Counted from the first letter of the stretch, positions 18,655-30,241 are shown. The stretch: DNA of 64,000 bases from Microbulbifer pacificus (GCF_002959965.1 NZ_PREV01000026.1:1340501-1404500), one strand, 5' to 3'. The notes: generated by a model from the letters alone, not told the origin. A program made the numbers and translations.

Positions 18655-21600
18655 TCAGCCCTTCTCGAAACTCACCGGCAGTTCATCGGCAATCTTGTCG
18701 CCTTTGACCCTGATGCGGATGGTCTCGATGATCTTGTACAGGTTCGGCACCAGCAGCAGGGTGACGAAGGTGGCGCAGAGTACGCCGAACGCGAGGCTCA
18801 CCACCATCGGAATCAGGAACTGCGCCTGAATCGAGCGCTCGAACATGATCGGCACCAGCCCGATAAAGGTGGTGAGGGAGGTGAGGATGATCGGGCGGAA
18901 GCGGTCGCGACCGGCCTGCACCACCGCGTCCATCACCGCCATGCCCTCGGCACGCAGCTGGTTGATGCGATCCATCAGTACCAGGTTGTCGTTCACCACC
19001 ACGCCCGCCGCGGCGAGGAAGCCGAGCATGGACATGATGCTGATGTCATAGCCCATCAGCAGGTGGCCGAGGATCGCGCCGAAGAAGCCAAACGGTACCG
19101 CGGTCAGGATCAACAGCGGCTGCGAGTAGGAGCGGAAGGCAATGGCCAGCAACCCGTAAATGGCGAAGATCGACAGGAAGAAGAACGCAATGATGGAGGT
19201 GCTGAACTCTTCCTCTTCCTGCATTTCACCTGCGGTCTTCAGGCTGAAGCCGGGGTAGCGGCTTTCCCAGGTTGCCAGGTTCTTGTCGCGCAGCTCCTTC
19301 AGGATCTCGTTTGCCGGCGAAGTGCCCGGGATCAGTTCCGCGGTGATCTGCACGGTGCGCTCGCGGTCGTTGCGGCGGATGGTGGTGTAGCCGGGAACGT
19401 AGACGGCGTCCGCCACCGCGCTGAAGGGAATCTCACCCTGGTTGGTGCGGATTCGGATGCGGTCGATCTGGTCTTCACTGGCGCGCTCTTCCTGCGGATA
19501 ACGCACCATCACGCGCACGTCCTCACGGCCGCGGGGAATACGCTGTACTTCTTCGCCGTAGAAACCCTGGCGCACCTGTTTGGCCACGTCTGCAAGGCCG
19601 ATACCCATGTTGGTGGCGTGGGGCTTCAGCTGGATCTCGATGTCCTGGCGCGCAGCGATCAGGTTATCGCGCACGTCGTAAACACCGGAGAAGTTGTTGA
19701 GGGCCTGCTTCACCTCATCCGCGGCGCGGCGCAGCTCGTCCATGTTGCCGGACGAGGTACTGAGGTTCAGGGACATGCCCTTGCCGCCATCGTTGATGGT
19801 GTGCTGGATGTTCATCTCTTCAATGCTGGCAGGGAGCTCGCCGATGTACTCACGCCACTTCAGCGCCAGTTGCTCGGAGGTCACATCGCGGTGCTCGCCG
19901 TCGGTCAGCTGCAGCAGCACGGTAACATTGCCCCGCCACAGGAACACCATGGTGTTCTCGACGAATTCCTTGCCGCCGTTCAGCGCCAGCATCTCCGGGT
20001 CTTTCGCCAGGATTTCGCCGGCCTGCTCGAACTTCTCCATCACCCGCTTGGTCTCTTCGAAAGACTCGCCCTGGGCCATGGTGGTACGCAGTTCCAGCAG
20101 GTCGGAGGGCACTTCCGGCGAGAACGCCTTGCCGATATAGCCGCCGCCAAACAGCGCGAACGACAGGATCAGTGCCATGAAGAAGATCATCACCGTGGCG
20201 CGGCTGTTGCTCAGGGTTTTCTCCAGCAGCGGCAGGTAGTATTTCTCGCCGGCGGCTTTCATGCCCGCGGCAAACTTGCCGCGCACGTCCTGCAATTTCT
20301 TGCCGATACCGGAGGTCGCCGGCTTCTCCGGCTTCAGGCCCACCAGGTGCGCCGGCAGGATCAGCAGGGATTCGATCAGCGAGAAGCTGAGGCTGAGCAG
20401 AACCACCACCGGCAGCGACATCATCATCTGCGAGGTGTAACCCGGCAGGAACAGCATGGGCACGAAGAACACCATGGTGGAAACCACGGCGAAAATCACC
20501 GGCGCGGAGATGTTCTTCACTCCCGCTTCCGCCGCCTTCAGCCCAACCTCACCGCGGTCGTGGGCGGCGTGCACCGCCTCACCGACGATGATCGCATCGT
20601 CCACCACGATCCCGAGAATCATCAGGAACGCGAACAGCGACAGCATGTTCAGGGTGATGCCCGTGATCGGCAGCAGCCAGAAGGCGCCCATGAACGCGGT
20701 GAAGATTCCGATGGTGACCCACACCGCCAGCGCCGGGCGCAGGAACAGCATCAGCAACACGAACACCAGCGCGAGGCCGGTGACCGCGTTCCAGAACAGC
20801 ATGCTCATGCGGCTCTCGTAGGCCTCGGAGAAATCGAACCAGGTCTCGAACTCCATGCCCGGCGGCAATGTCTCGCGCGCCTCTTTCATGAATTCGCGGA
20901 TCGCCTCGGCGGTGGCCACCACATCCAGCGGCTCGCCCTGCATCACCCGCAGGTTCATCGCCGGCTTGCCGTTGAAGCGGATGACGGAACCCTCTTCCTC
21001 GAAGCCATCGTTGATGGTGGCCACATCGCGCAGCAGCAGCTGGGTGCCGTCGGCCCGGCTCAGTACCGGAATGCGCTCGAAGTCTTCGGCTTTGTAGGCC
21101 TGGCCGCGAGTCTGCACCTGGATGTCACCGCGATCGGAGCGCACCATGCCCGCGGGCAGGTCCAGCGACGAGCGGCGCACCGCACCGGCCACATCGTCAA
21201 ACGACAGGTTGTAGCGGCGCAAGTCGATTTCGGAAACCTCGATGGAGACTTCATCGGCGCGGTCACCCCACACGTCTACGCGGCGCACACCGGGCAGCAG
21301 CATAAGCTTGTCGCGCAGGTCCATCGCGGTTTCTTTCAGTTGGCGCGGGGAGACGGGACCGCCGATGGCGATCATCATCATCTGCTGCTCCCACTCTTCC
21401 AACGCGATCACCGGGCGTTCGATATCACCGGGGAAGGTGTTGATGGAGTCCACCTGCACCTTGATGTCGTTCAGCAGGCGCAGCTCGTCGTAGCCATCTA
21501 CCGCCTGGATACGCACGGTACTGTGGCTGCGGGCGGACCAGGAGTTGATCTCCTTGATCCCCTTCACTTCGGAAATGGCCTGCTCCACCCGCTGGGTGAC

Positions 21601-21789
21601 CTGTTGCTCCACTTCCGCGGGGCCGGCGCCGGGGTAGCTGATATCGACCTTGACCACGCCGGGGTTAATGGCCGGGAATACCTCGCGGCCGATATGCATG
21701 ATGCCGAAGATCCCGCCGATGATGATCATGAACATCAGCAGATTGGCGGCTTTACTGTTGCGGACGAACCATCCGATGATGCCCTGCAT
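18655..21789 (-). CDS. RND-family efflux pump, inner-membrane transporter subunit
   Basis: A 1044-residue AcrB/MdtB-type permease of full length. It starts with MQGIIGWFVRNSKAANLLM and the first membrane helix, followed by a large periplasmic loop with SYPGAGPAEVEQQVTQRVE. The proton-relay motif in helix 4 is GIVVDDAIIVGEAVH with its paired aspartates, and the mirror motif in the second half is AAGVVVNDNLVLMDRI. It pumps substrates outward with the adaptor encoded directly upstream (two-base gap). No TolC-type channel gene is next to it, so it presumably uses one encoded elsewhere. The substrate cannot be read from sequence. Confidence 0.95.
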   Translation of the reverse strand: MQGIIGWFVRNSKAANLLMFMIIIGGIFGIMHIGREVFPAINPGVVKVDISYPGAGPAEVEQQVTQRVEQAISEVKGIKEINSWSARSHSTVRIQAVDGYDELRLLNDIKVQVDSINTFPGDIERPVIALEEWEQQMMMIAIGGPVSPRQLKETAMDLRDKLMLLPGVRRVDVWGDRADEVSIEVSEIDLRRYNLSFDDVAGAVRRSSLDLPAGMVRSDRGDIQVQTRGQAYKAEDFERIPVLSRADGTQLLLRDVATINDGFEEEGSVIRFNGKPAMNLRVMQGEPLDVVATAEAIREFMKEARETLPPGMEFETWFDFSEAYESRMSMLFWNAVTGLALVFVLLMLFLRPALAVWVTIGIFTAFMGAFWLLPITGITLNMLSLFAFLMILGIVVDDAIIVGEAVHAAHDRGEVGLKAAEAGVKNISAPVIFAVVSTMVFFVPMLFLPGYTSQMMMSLPVVVLLSLSFSLIESLLILPAHLVGLKPEKPATSGIGKKLQDVRGKFAAGMKAAGEKYYLPLLEKTLSNSRATVMIFFMALILSFALFGGGYIGKAFSPEVPSDLLELRTTMAQGESFEETKRVMEKFEQAGEILAKDPEMLALNGGKEFVENTMVFLWRGNVTVLLQLTDGEHRDVTSEQLALKWREYIGELPASIEEMNIQHTINDGGKGMSLNLSTSSGNMDELRRAADEVKQALNNFSGVYDVRDNLIAARQDIEIQLKPHATNMGIGLADVAKQVRQGFYGEEVQRIPRGREDVRVMVRYPQEERASEDQIDRIRIRTNQGEIPFSAVADAVYVPGYTTIRRNDRERTVQITAELIPGTSPANEILKELRDKNLATWESRYPGFSLKTAGEMQEEEEFSTSIIAFFFLSIFAIYGLLAIAFRSYSQPLLILTAVPFGFFGAILGHLLMGYDISIMSMLGFLAAAGVVVNDNLVLMDRINQLRAEGMAVMDAVVQAGRDRFRPIILTSLTTFIGLVPIMFERSIQAQFLIPMVVSLAFGVLCATFVTLLLVPNLYKIIETIRIRVKGDKIADELPVSFEKG

Positions 21790-21791
21790 GA

Positions 21792-23069
21792 TCAGTAGGC
21801 TCCCTGCGCGGAAACGGTGGTGCTGCCAGTGCCTTCTTCGGCGGTCTCTTCGGTTTCCTCACCCTGCGGCGCCTTGTCTCCCAGCATCAGGCCGGAAGTG
21901 GGCTTTTCGTTCAGCGGGTTGGGGCTGAGCACCATGCCTTCACGGGAGTAGCCGAGGCTCGAGATCACGACTTTGTCACCGCTGGCGATATCGCCGCGCA
22001 GCCACACCTGATCACCCACCGCCTGCAGCAGCTCCACATCGCGGAAGCCCAGCTGGTTTTCCTCGTTCAGCACCAGAATATGGTTGCCCTCGTGCAGCGC
22101 CTGACGCGGCAGCAGGGTGATGTCGTCGTAGGTTTTGCCGGCGATCTGGGCTTCCACGAACAGGCCGTTGATCAGCGGTGCCTCGCCCTGATAGGGGTTG
22201 GCCACCTGTGCCACGGCGTAGACAAAACGGCTGTTGGGGTCAATGGCGGCCTCGGTGCGCACGATCTGCCCGCGCCACTCGCGCTGCTGGCCGGCCAGGT
22301 TGGCGGTCAGGCGCACCACCGGGCCATTGTCGATGGCGCGGCCCAGGGGCAGCTCCAGCAGTGACAACTGGTGATCGGTCAGCGGCAGGCGCACTTCCGC
22401 CACGCCGGTGCTGTGGATACGCGCGAGTTTGGTGCCGGGGGTCACGTACTGGCCGATATCCACCAGGGTTTCCACCACACGGCCGGCAAACGGCGTTTTC
22501 ACTGCGGTGCGCTCCAGATTCAGCTTGGCCTGGTCGCGGTCCGCCTTGGCCGCGGCCAGTGCGGCCTCCGCAGCGGCCAGCTGCGGCTTGCGCAGGAACA
22601 GGTCATTGGCGGTAGGCGTACCGAGATCGCGCCACTCGCGCTTCGCCTGCTTCGCCATACCCTGCTCCTGGGCCAGGGACGCGGCGGCGGTGGCCACCTG
22701 AGATTCGGCGCGAGTCAGCTGGTGACGGTAGTCCGCCGCTTCGATCTGGATCAGGGAATCACCCTGCCGGAAAAAGCCACCGGGCACGAAGGCATCGCTC
22801 ACGCTCTCGATCACGCCGCCCACCCGGGCCACCACTTCAATTTCGTGACGCGCGTGCACCGAGCCCTGGCTCGGCACCAGCAAGGTGTGGCGTCCGGGCT
22901 CCGCATAGAGGACATCCGCCACCGGCGGCACCGCCGCTTCGGCAACTTTTTCCTCCGGCTTAGGGGCCATAAGGATCACCGCCGCTACCGCAGCGATGCC
23001 GAGCACAACAACGATCCCTAAAACTTTGTTTTTGCTTGTACTTTTCGTTGGGTTCACAGACGTGTCCAT
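21792..23069 (-). CDS. RND efflux pump periplasmic adaptor (membrane fusion protein)
   Basis: A 425-residue adaptor. An N-terminal membrane anchor (residues about 16-35) is followed by the split barrel-lipoyl-hairpin order: VHARHEIEVVARVGGVIE, a coiled-coil hairpin rich in Ala/Glu/Gln (residues about 110-180), then AVKTPFAGRVVETLVDIGQYV, the second lipoyl half. The C-terminal 35 residues are acidic and low complexity. It is upstream of and almost touching the permease gene, so both are one operon. It is divergent from tex; no regulator is adjacent. Confidence 0.93.
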   Translation of the reverse strand: MDTSVNPTKSTSKNKVLGIVVVLGIAAVAAVILMAPKPEEKVAEAAVPPVADVLYAEPGRHTLLVPSQGSVHARHEIEVVARVGGVIESVSDAFVPGGFFRQGDSLIQIEAADYRHQLTRAESQVATAAASLAQEQGMAKQAKREWRDLGTPTANDLFLRKPQLAAAEAALAAAKADRDQAKLNLERTAVKTPFAGRVVETLVDIGQYVTPGTKLARIHSTGVAEVRLPLTDHQLSLLELPLGRAIDNGPVVRLTANLAGQQREWRGQIVRTEAAIDPNSRFVYAVAQVANPYQGEAPLINGLFVEAQIAGKTYDDITLLPRQALHEGNHILVLNEENQLGFRDVELLQAVGDQVWLRGDIASGDKVVISSLGYSREGMVLSPNPLNEKPTSGLMLGDKAPQGEETEETAEEGTGSTTVSAQGAY

Positions 23070-23400
23070 TGATCAAAATTTAACTAGCCGGGCATTTTAC
23101 AGGTGTTGCGCAACAATGGAACTGTCCTCCGGTGCAGACCGTCGCAGCACAGTGCGCTTGACCGCAAAGCCATGCTGTGCGCAATTTTCGCGGCGCAATT
23201 TCCACGCCCTGTCAATGTTGGTCAGCGCTCGCGCTTGGCCCATAATGGCCGCCGCTTTCACGCCAGCAGACATTGACGGTCATTGGCTGTTGGACAGTTT
23301 CCGTTCTGCCCGGATCGGTTCCGCCGAGACCTGCCGCGACAATTTTTTGCGGCGCTGGCCACCGACCGGATCAGCACCACCGAGGATGTGAATAACAAAG
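23070..23400. other. Intergenic region between the RND operon and tex
   Basis: This 331-base divergent gap holds the tex promoter candidate and presumably the RND promoter. No gene or strong hairpin is seen. Confidence 0.5.
23218..23246 (+). promoter_or_regulatory. Predicted promoter of tex
   Basis: TTGGTC (23218-23223) and CATAAT (23241-23246) are separated by 17 bases, close to a sigma-70 consensus, 155 bases before the tex ATG. Confidence 0.4.
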
Positions 23401-25746
<2,346 letters not shown>

Positions 25747-25761
25747 CCGGCCGAGCAAGCG

Positions 25762-25790
25762 AAAGGGCGGTCTTCGGGCCGCCCTTTTTC
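25762..25790 (+). terminator. Rho-independent terminator of tex
   Basis: AAAGGGCGG (25762-25770) pairs with CCGCCCTTT (25779-25787) around TCTTCGGG, ending in a run of T. Confidence 0.9.
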
Positions 25791-25837
25791 ATTCAGGGCC
25801 GTAAAACATTCCTATAAAAATAACGGTTTATTTACTA

Positions 25838-26998
25838 ATGGCACTCTCCAAGCCCCTCTCCAAGTCCCTCTCCAGTTCCCTCTCCAATTCCGATCGCGCC
25901 CGCCTGCAGGCATTTCTGGAAAACACCCGCAAAAACACCCAGTCGTATCTCGGCTACCCCGTATCCAAGGATTTCGAATTCGAAGACCTGGTGGAATTCC
26001 TGAAATACCCGCTCAACAACCTCGGTGACCCCTTCGGTGAATCCACCTGGCGGGTCGACAGCCGCGGCTTCGAGCGCGATGTCATCACCTTTTTTGCCGA
26101 GCTGCTGCGCGCGCCGGAAAACGACTGGTGGGGCTACGTCACCAACGGCGGCACCGAAGGCAACCTGTACGGCCTGTACCTCGCCCGCGAATTGCTACCC
26201 AAGGGCATCGTCTACTACTCGCAGGACACCCACTACAGCGTGGCGAAAAACCTGCATTTTCTCGGCATGCGGCACATCATGATCCGCTCGCAGAAAAATG
26301 GCGAACTGGACTACAACGACCTGCGCGAAACCCTGCGCGCGCGCCGGGATATTCCGCCGATCATCTTCGCCAATATCGGCACCACCATGACCGAGGCCCG
26401 CGATGATCTGAAGAAGATCAACAACATCCTCGACGAGCTGGCCTTCAGCCAGCGCTATATCCACAGCGATGCCGCGCTGTGCGGCGGCATGGCGCCGTTC
26501 ATGGAGCCGCGCCCGGCGTTCGATTTTGCCGATGGCGCCGACAGCATTTCCATCAGCGGGCACAAGTTTTTCGGCTCGCCCATCCCCTGTGGCATCGTGC
26601 TCGCGCGCAAATGCAATGTGGATCGCATCGCCCGCTCCATTTCCTACATCGGCAACCTGGATACCACCATCACCGGTTCCCGCAACGGTTTCACGCCGCT
26701 GGTGCTCTGGCACACCATCCGCTCCCAGGGTATGGAGGGACTGGCCGCGCGCGTCCGTCATTCACTGGATACCGCCAGCTACGCGGAAACCTGCATGCGC
26801 AGTGCCGGCATCAGCGCCTGGCGCAACCCCAACGCCATTACCGTGGTGTTTCCGCAGGTGGCAGAGTCGGTGAAGCAGAAATGGCAACTTGCCACCGCCA
26901 ACGGCCAAAGCCATGTGATCTGTATGCCAAACGTAACCCGTGCGCAGATCGACGAACTGGTGGAAGACATACTGGCAACACCGGCAAACCCCAGTTAA
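25838..26998 (+). CDS. hdc: Histidine decarboxylase, PLP-dependent
   Basis: A 386-residue group II decarboxylase. The PLP lysine is K243 in SISGHKFFGSPIPCG, with D211 in HSDAALCGG contacting the cofactor. WWGYVTNGGTEGN and SQDTHYSVAKNLHFL match bacterial histidine decarboxylases such as that of Morganella. It converts histidine to histamine, which may be a product itself or a precursor of a catechol siderophore; no siderophore genes are nearby. The first 18 codons include four tandem 12-base repeats giving LSKPLSKSLSSSLSNS. The ribosome binding site is weak. It is bounded by terminators, so it is a single-gene unit. Confidence 0.88.
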   Translation: MALSKPLSKSLSSSLSNSDRARLQAFLENTRKNTQSYLGYPVSKDFEFEDLVEFLKYPLNNLGDPFGESTWRVDSRGFERDVITFFAELLRAPENDWWGYVTNGGTEGNLYGLYLARELLPKGIVYYSQDTHYSVAKNLHFLGMRHIMIRSQKNGELDYNDLRETLRARRDIPPIIFANIGTTMTEARDDLKKINNILDELAFSQRYIHSDAALCGGMAPFMEPRPAFDFADGADSISISGHKFFGSPIPCGIVLARKCNVDRIARSISYIGNLDTTITGSRNGFTPLVLWHTIRSQGMEGLAARVRHSLDTASYAETCMRSAGISAWRNPNAITVVFPQVAESVKQKWQLATANGQSHVICMPNVTRAQIDELVEDILATPANPS

Positions 26999-27350
26999 TT
27001 GCCACAGCCACTGGTATCGCAATAGCGTTAATCCCGGAATCGCAACTGCAGCGATGCAACCCCGCGTCACGCAAGCACGAACGATACTGGAGGTGGAACC
27101 ATAAAAAGGCGTTATACCGCTTCGGCTACAGTGACCGATGGAGGCGACAGAAAAGCAGTTTCTGCAGCGGGTGTGTGAACCTCGCACTCACCACCCCGAG
27201 TGACTTGGGTGGCGCAGGCGCACAAGGTGTGCCCCTGCTCCAGCGCCACCCGCGGCGATATCGACGTCCGCCCGCATGTGACTACCTGAGAGAACACCCA
27301 CCAGAAGTAAAAAAGGGCAATCACTGATCGCCCTTTTTTACTTCACTCGT
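26999..27350. other. Intergenic region after hdc, no gene seen
   Basis: About 350 bases between convergent hdc and rluA. Short open frames on both strands lack ribosome binding sites and protein-like composition. Only the terminator at 27309-27339 is clear. Confidence 0.5.
27309..27339. terminator. Bidirectional rho-independent terminator
   Basis: AAAAAAGGGC (27309-27318) pairs with GCCCTTTTTT (27330-27339), and ATC/GAT can extend the stem inward after a mismatch. It serves both the hdc transcript and the rluA transcript. Confidence 0.85.
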
Positions 27351-28043
27351 TCAGCCTGAGGCCCCGAAATCCGGCGGACTGGCAAACAAAAACTCTGCGC
27401 CCGGATTGCACAGAAAGTGCATTTCTTTTCCCAATAGCGGATGCTCAAAACCCAGCTCCTGCGCATGTAGCAATAAACGCGGCGCGGCCGCGAGTGCATT
27501 TTCATGGGCGTAGAAAGGATCCCCCAGAATCGGGTGGCCGAGAGCCTGCATGTGCACACGCAGCTGATGGGAGCGGCCGGTGATGGGGGTCAGTTGCAGC
27601 AGGCTGGTGGCGCCATCACTGTCGAGTTTCTGCCAGCGGGTCAGCGACGGCTTGCCCGAGTCAAAACACACCTTCTGCTTCGGCCGGTTCGGCCAGTCGC
27701 AGATCAGCGGTAAATCCACCTCGCCACAATCGGCCTCCGGTTCGCCCCACACCCGCGCGAGGTAGCTCTTATCCACCTGACGATTCTGGAACTGCGCACT
27801 CAGCTGGCGATGCACTTCGGGCCCGCGGGCCATGACCACCAGTCCAGAGGTATCCATATCCAGGCGGTGTACGATCAGCGCATCCGGGTATTCCCCCTGC
27901 GCGCGACTGGCCAGGCAGTCTTTATGGGCCGCGTCACGACCGGGCACGGTAAGCAGACCGCTGGGCTTGTCCAACACAAGCAGAGAGGCATCGCTGTAGA
28001 CGACATCCAGATAGGGTTCGGCAGGGGGATTGTAGGGGCGCAA
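27351..28043 (-). CDS. rluA: Dual-specificity 23S rRNA U746 / tRNA U32 pseudouridine synthase
   Basis: A 230-residue RluA enzyme. The catalytic aspartate is D62 in HRLDMDTSGL. Text close to E. coli RluA includes YNPPAEPYLDVVY, DLPLICDWPNRPKQKVCFDSGKP and PITGRSHQLRVHMQALGHPILGD, which distinguishes it from RluC/RluD. No S4 domain is present, as expected for RluA. The start is a TTG at 28043: an in-frame TAA lies 27 bases upstream, no ATG or GTG intervenes, and the second-to-seventh residues align with the E. coli N terminus. Confidence 0.92.
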   Translation of the reverse strand: MRPYNPPAEPYLDVVYSDASLLVLDKPSGLLTVPGRDAAHKDCLASRAQGEYPDALIVHRLDMDTSGLVVMARGPEVHRQLSAQFQNRQVDKSYLARVWGEPEADCGEVDLPLICDWPNRPKQKVCFDSGKPSLTRWQKLDSDGATSLLQLTPITGRSHQLRVHMQALGHPILGDPFYAHENALAAAPRLLLHAQELGFEHPLLGKEMHFLCNPGAEFLFASPPDFGASG

Positions 28044-28153
28044 AACTGAGCTCAGGGAACATCGGGGTTATGGTGGAGCCAGAAAGCTTACGCAATTTCT
28101 CGCTGGACTGCGCGCACAACAAAGCCGCCGTCACCAGATGTTACCCCGCAGAA

Positions 28154-28179
28154 TATACGATTTATATATGATTCGTATA
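28154..28179. promoter_or_regulatory. Palindromic operator candidate over the parD-like/map promoter
   Basis: TATACGA (28154-28160) and TCGTATA (28173-28179) are perfect arms, and the centre is nearly symmetric as well, giving a 26-base near-palindrome. The right arm runs into TATACAAT (28176-28183), a good -10 element, 30 bases before the ATG. A ribbon-helix-helix protein bound here would control its own operon. Confidence 0.6.
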
Positions 28180-28211
28180 CAATGAGGGCAGTCACAGCAG
28201 CGGAGACCACC

Positions 28212-28418
28212 ATGGGAATCGTCAAAATATCCGATACACTGCACGATGAAATCCGCCAGGCCAGTACCGTCATGTCGCGCTCCATCAACGCTCAGGCCGA
28301 GTTCTGGGTGCGCATCGGTATGCTTGCGGAACTCAATCCAGACCTGACCTACAACCAGCTTTGCAAAATGCTGCTGCGCAACCCGACGCCCAGCCTGGAG
28401 GCGCTCACCCGTGACTAG
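28212..28418 (+). CDS. ParD-like ribbon-helix-helix protein
   Basis: A 68-residue protein, MGIVKISDTLHDEIRQASTVMSR, with the beta-strand plus two-helix pattern of ribbon-helix-helix DNA binders and the ParD-like family text (SINAQAEFWVRIGMLAE). The ATG at 28212 follows CGGAG at good distance; the longer frame from 28182 is not needed. The stop codon overlaps the GTG start of the methionine aminopeptidase gene by eight bases, so the two are translationally coupled. A palindrome over the promoter suggests autoregulation, as in antitoxins. No classical ParE toxin is present. Confidence 0.8.
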   Translation: MGIVKISDTLHDEIRQASTVMSRSINAQAEFWVRIGMLAELNPDLTYNQLCKMLLRNPTPSLEALTRD

Positions 28419-29190
28419 GGTGCAACTTAAAACGCCGCAGGAGCAGGCGCTGATGCGTCAATCCGGTCAGCTCCTGAGCCAGGTTTTCCAGATGCTGGAC
28501 AGCTTCGTCACTGCAGGCGTCTCTACCATGGAGATCGACCGCCAGGTGGACACCTTCATCACCAACACCCTGAAAGCCCGCCCCGCCAGCAAAGGCCAGT
28601 ACGGCTATCCCTATTCCCTGAACACCTCCATCAACGAAGTCGTGTGCCACGGTATGCCGAGCGCTTCACGCAGGCTGAAGAGCGGCGATATCGTCAACCT
28701 GGATATCACTCTCGAGAACGACGGCTTCATCGCCGACTCCAGCAAAATGTACCTGATCGGCGACGTTGCCCCGGCTGCCCGTCATCTGGTGCGGGTCAGT
28801 TACGAGGCCATGTGGAAAGGCATTGAAACCGTGCGCCCGGGGGCAACGGTCGGCGACATCGGCCACGCCATCCAGCGGTATGCCGAGAAACACGGTTACA
28901 GTGTGGTACGGGAATACTGCGGCCACGGCATCGGCCGCGAAATGCACGAAGCCCCGCAAATCCTCCACTACGGACGCCCGGGTACCGGTGATGTGCTGGA
29001 AGCGGGCATGACCTTCACCATCGAACCCATGATTAACCAGGGCACCCATAAAACCAAAACCAAGAAAGACGGTTGGACGGTAATTACCCGGGACAGGAAA
29101 CTGTCTGCTCAGTGGGAACATACCGTATTGGTGACAGTGGATGGCTGTGAAGTACTTACGCTGAGATCGGAAGAAAGCAATCGAACATAA
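28411..29190 (+). CDS. map: Type I methionine aminopeptidase
   Basis: A 259-residue enzyme that removes initiator methionine. All five metal ligands are present: D98, D109, H172, E205 and E236, with substrate histidines H80 and H179. The start is GTG at 28411 overlapping the ParD-like stop; a second GTG at 28420 is possible. The usual housekeeping map lies next to rpsB-tsf, which is not seen here, so this is probably a second, accessory copy. The text VNLDITLENDGFIADSSKMY differs from the common NIDVTxxxDGxHGDTSKMF, in line with a divergent paralogue. Confidence 0.93.
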   Translation: MTRVQLKTPQEQALMRQSGQLLSQVFQMLDSFVTAGVSTMEIDRQVDTFITNTLKARPASKGQYGYPYSLNTSINEVVCHGMPSASRRLKSGDIVNLDITLENDGFIADSSKMYLIGDVAPAARHLVRVSYEAMWKGIETVRPGATVGDIGHAIQRYAEKHGYSVVREYCGHGIGREMHEAPQILHYGRPGTGDVLEAGMTFTIEPMINQGTHKTKTKKDGWTVITRDRKLSAQWEHTVLVTVDGCEVLTLRSEESNRT

Positions 29191-29284
29191 ACCGACGTCG
29201 CGGATATAGTAAGCAGACCGCCCAGACAGAATACCTGATACCGGTACCAGGAGCGGCTGAAAAATCTAAAACAGGGAATATTTA

Positions 29285-29710
29285 ATGAGCAAAGAGTTGC
29301 AAGGAGCTTCCGGGCAGTGCCTGTGTGGAGCCGTTAGATTTGAAATAAACGGCACAATATCGTCATTTCATATTTGTTACTGCTCCAGGTGTAGACATTC
29401 TACCGGATCGGCCCACGCGTCGAACCTTTTCACGAACCCGGAAAACATATCCTGGATTTCCGGCCAAGACTTAATACAGCGTTTCGAGCTGGAATCCGCC
29501 AAAAGCTGGGCAAAACAATTCTGTAAAATATGCGGCTCCGGAGTTCCCTACATCAATCGAGCGGGTACTCGCCTGGTAGTCCCCGCGGGCAGTCTCAACG
29601 AAAACCTGCAAATGGCACCGGATGACCGGATATTTTGTGAAGATCGTTGCACCTGGGTTGACAACATTCCGGAAAGCCCCGAGTTTTCCACTCTCCCAGA
29701 CAAGTTTTAA
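29285..29710 (+). CDS. GFA/CENP-V domain zinc protein
   Basis: A 141-residue protein of the GFA (glutathione-dependent formaldehyde-activating-like) family. Zinc cysteines are visible: C12 and C14 (CLCG), C31, C33 and C36 (CYCSRC), and C80 and C83 (FCKICGSG). Members are small zinc proteins, mostly of unknown activity. The gene starts a patch to about 30.9 kb that looks richer in A and T than the flanks, suggesting later acquisition. Confidence 0.85.
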   Translation: MSKELQGASGQCLCGAVRFEINGTISSFHICYCSRCRHSTGSAHASNLFTNPENISWISGQDLIQRFELESAKSWAKQFCKICGSGVPYINRAGTRLVVPAGSLNENLQMAPDDRIFCEDRCTWVDNIPESPEFSTLPDKF

Positions 29711-29763
29711 CCATCCAGGCAGCTTTCTCTCTCACCTGGTAGATTCATAGGGAAGTTGAATTC

Positions 29764-30162
29764 ATGAAAAAAATAGTTTCCGCTCTTCTGATACTTTTTT
29801 GGTGCCAAACTGCTTCGGCAAACACACTTGATGGTGTATGGGAGTTGATTTCTGGCGAATATGTTAATGAGAAAGGCGAACTCGTGGATTACGAGTCCAT
29901 AGAACTGCACTCAATTAAAATAATTGCCAATTCCCACTTCAGCTTTACTTCCATGAAGGGCGACAGATTCTGGGCATCCGGGGCGGGCACCTACGAGATG
30001 GCCAACGGGAAGTACACCGAGAAGTTACAACACAATTCTTTCGGCGAGAAACCCGGGACCACGTTCACATTCGATACAAAAGTAGAAGAAAACTACTGGT
30101 ATAACACACGCTGGAAAGGCGAAAAGCGCGTTGAGTATGAGGTCTGGCGAAAGATCGATTAA
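29764..30162 (+). CDS. Small secreted protein, lipocalin-like
   Basis: A 132-residue protein with a signal peptide (MKKIVSALLILFWCQTASA). The mature start LDGVWELISGEYVNEKGEL resembles lipocalin-like domains, in which a GxW near the N terminus opens a beta barrel, but I cannot name the family with confidence. It lies in the AT-richer patch. Function unknown. Confidence 0.65.
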   Translation: MKKIVSALLILFWCQTASANTLDGVWELISGEYVNEKGELVDYESIELHSIKIIANSHFSFTSMKGDRFWASGAGTYEMANGKYTEKLQHNSFGEKPGTTFTFDTKVEENYWYNTRWKGEKRVEYEVWRKID

Positions 30163-30241
30163 CCCGCCTCTCCTCACACAAGAGTCTGGCCCGACATTAC
30201 GGGCCGCGACAAAGAAAATTTACACGTTAGAGACTCGGGTC

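Noticed and set aside
19063-21798. 911-codon open frame on the plus strand opposite the RND permease
   Set aside because: Antisense shadow of a clear RND gene; the translation is His/Gln/Arg-rich and unlike any protein family.
27112-27324. 70-codon minus-strand open frame after hdc
   Set aside because: It overlaps the terminator, has no ribosome binding site and the translation has no recognisable pattern.
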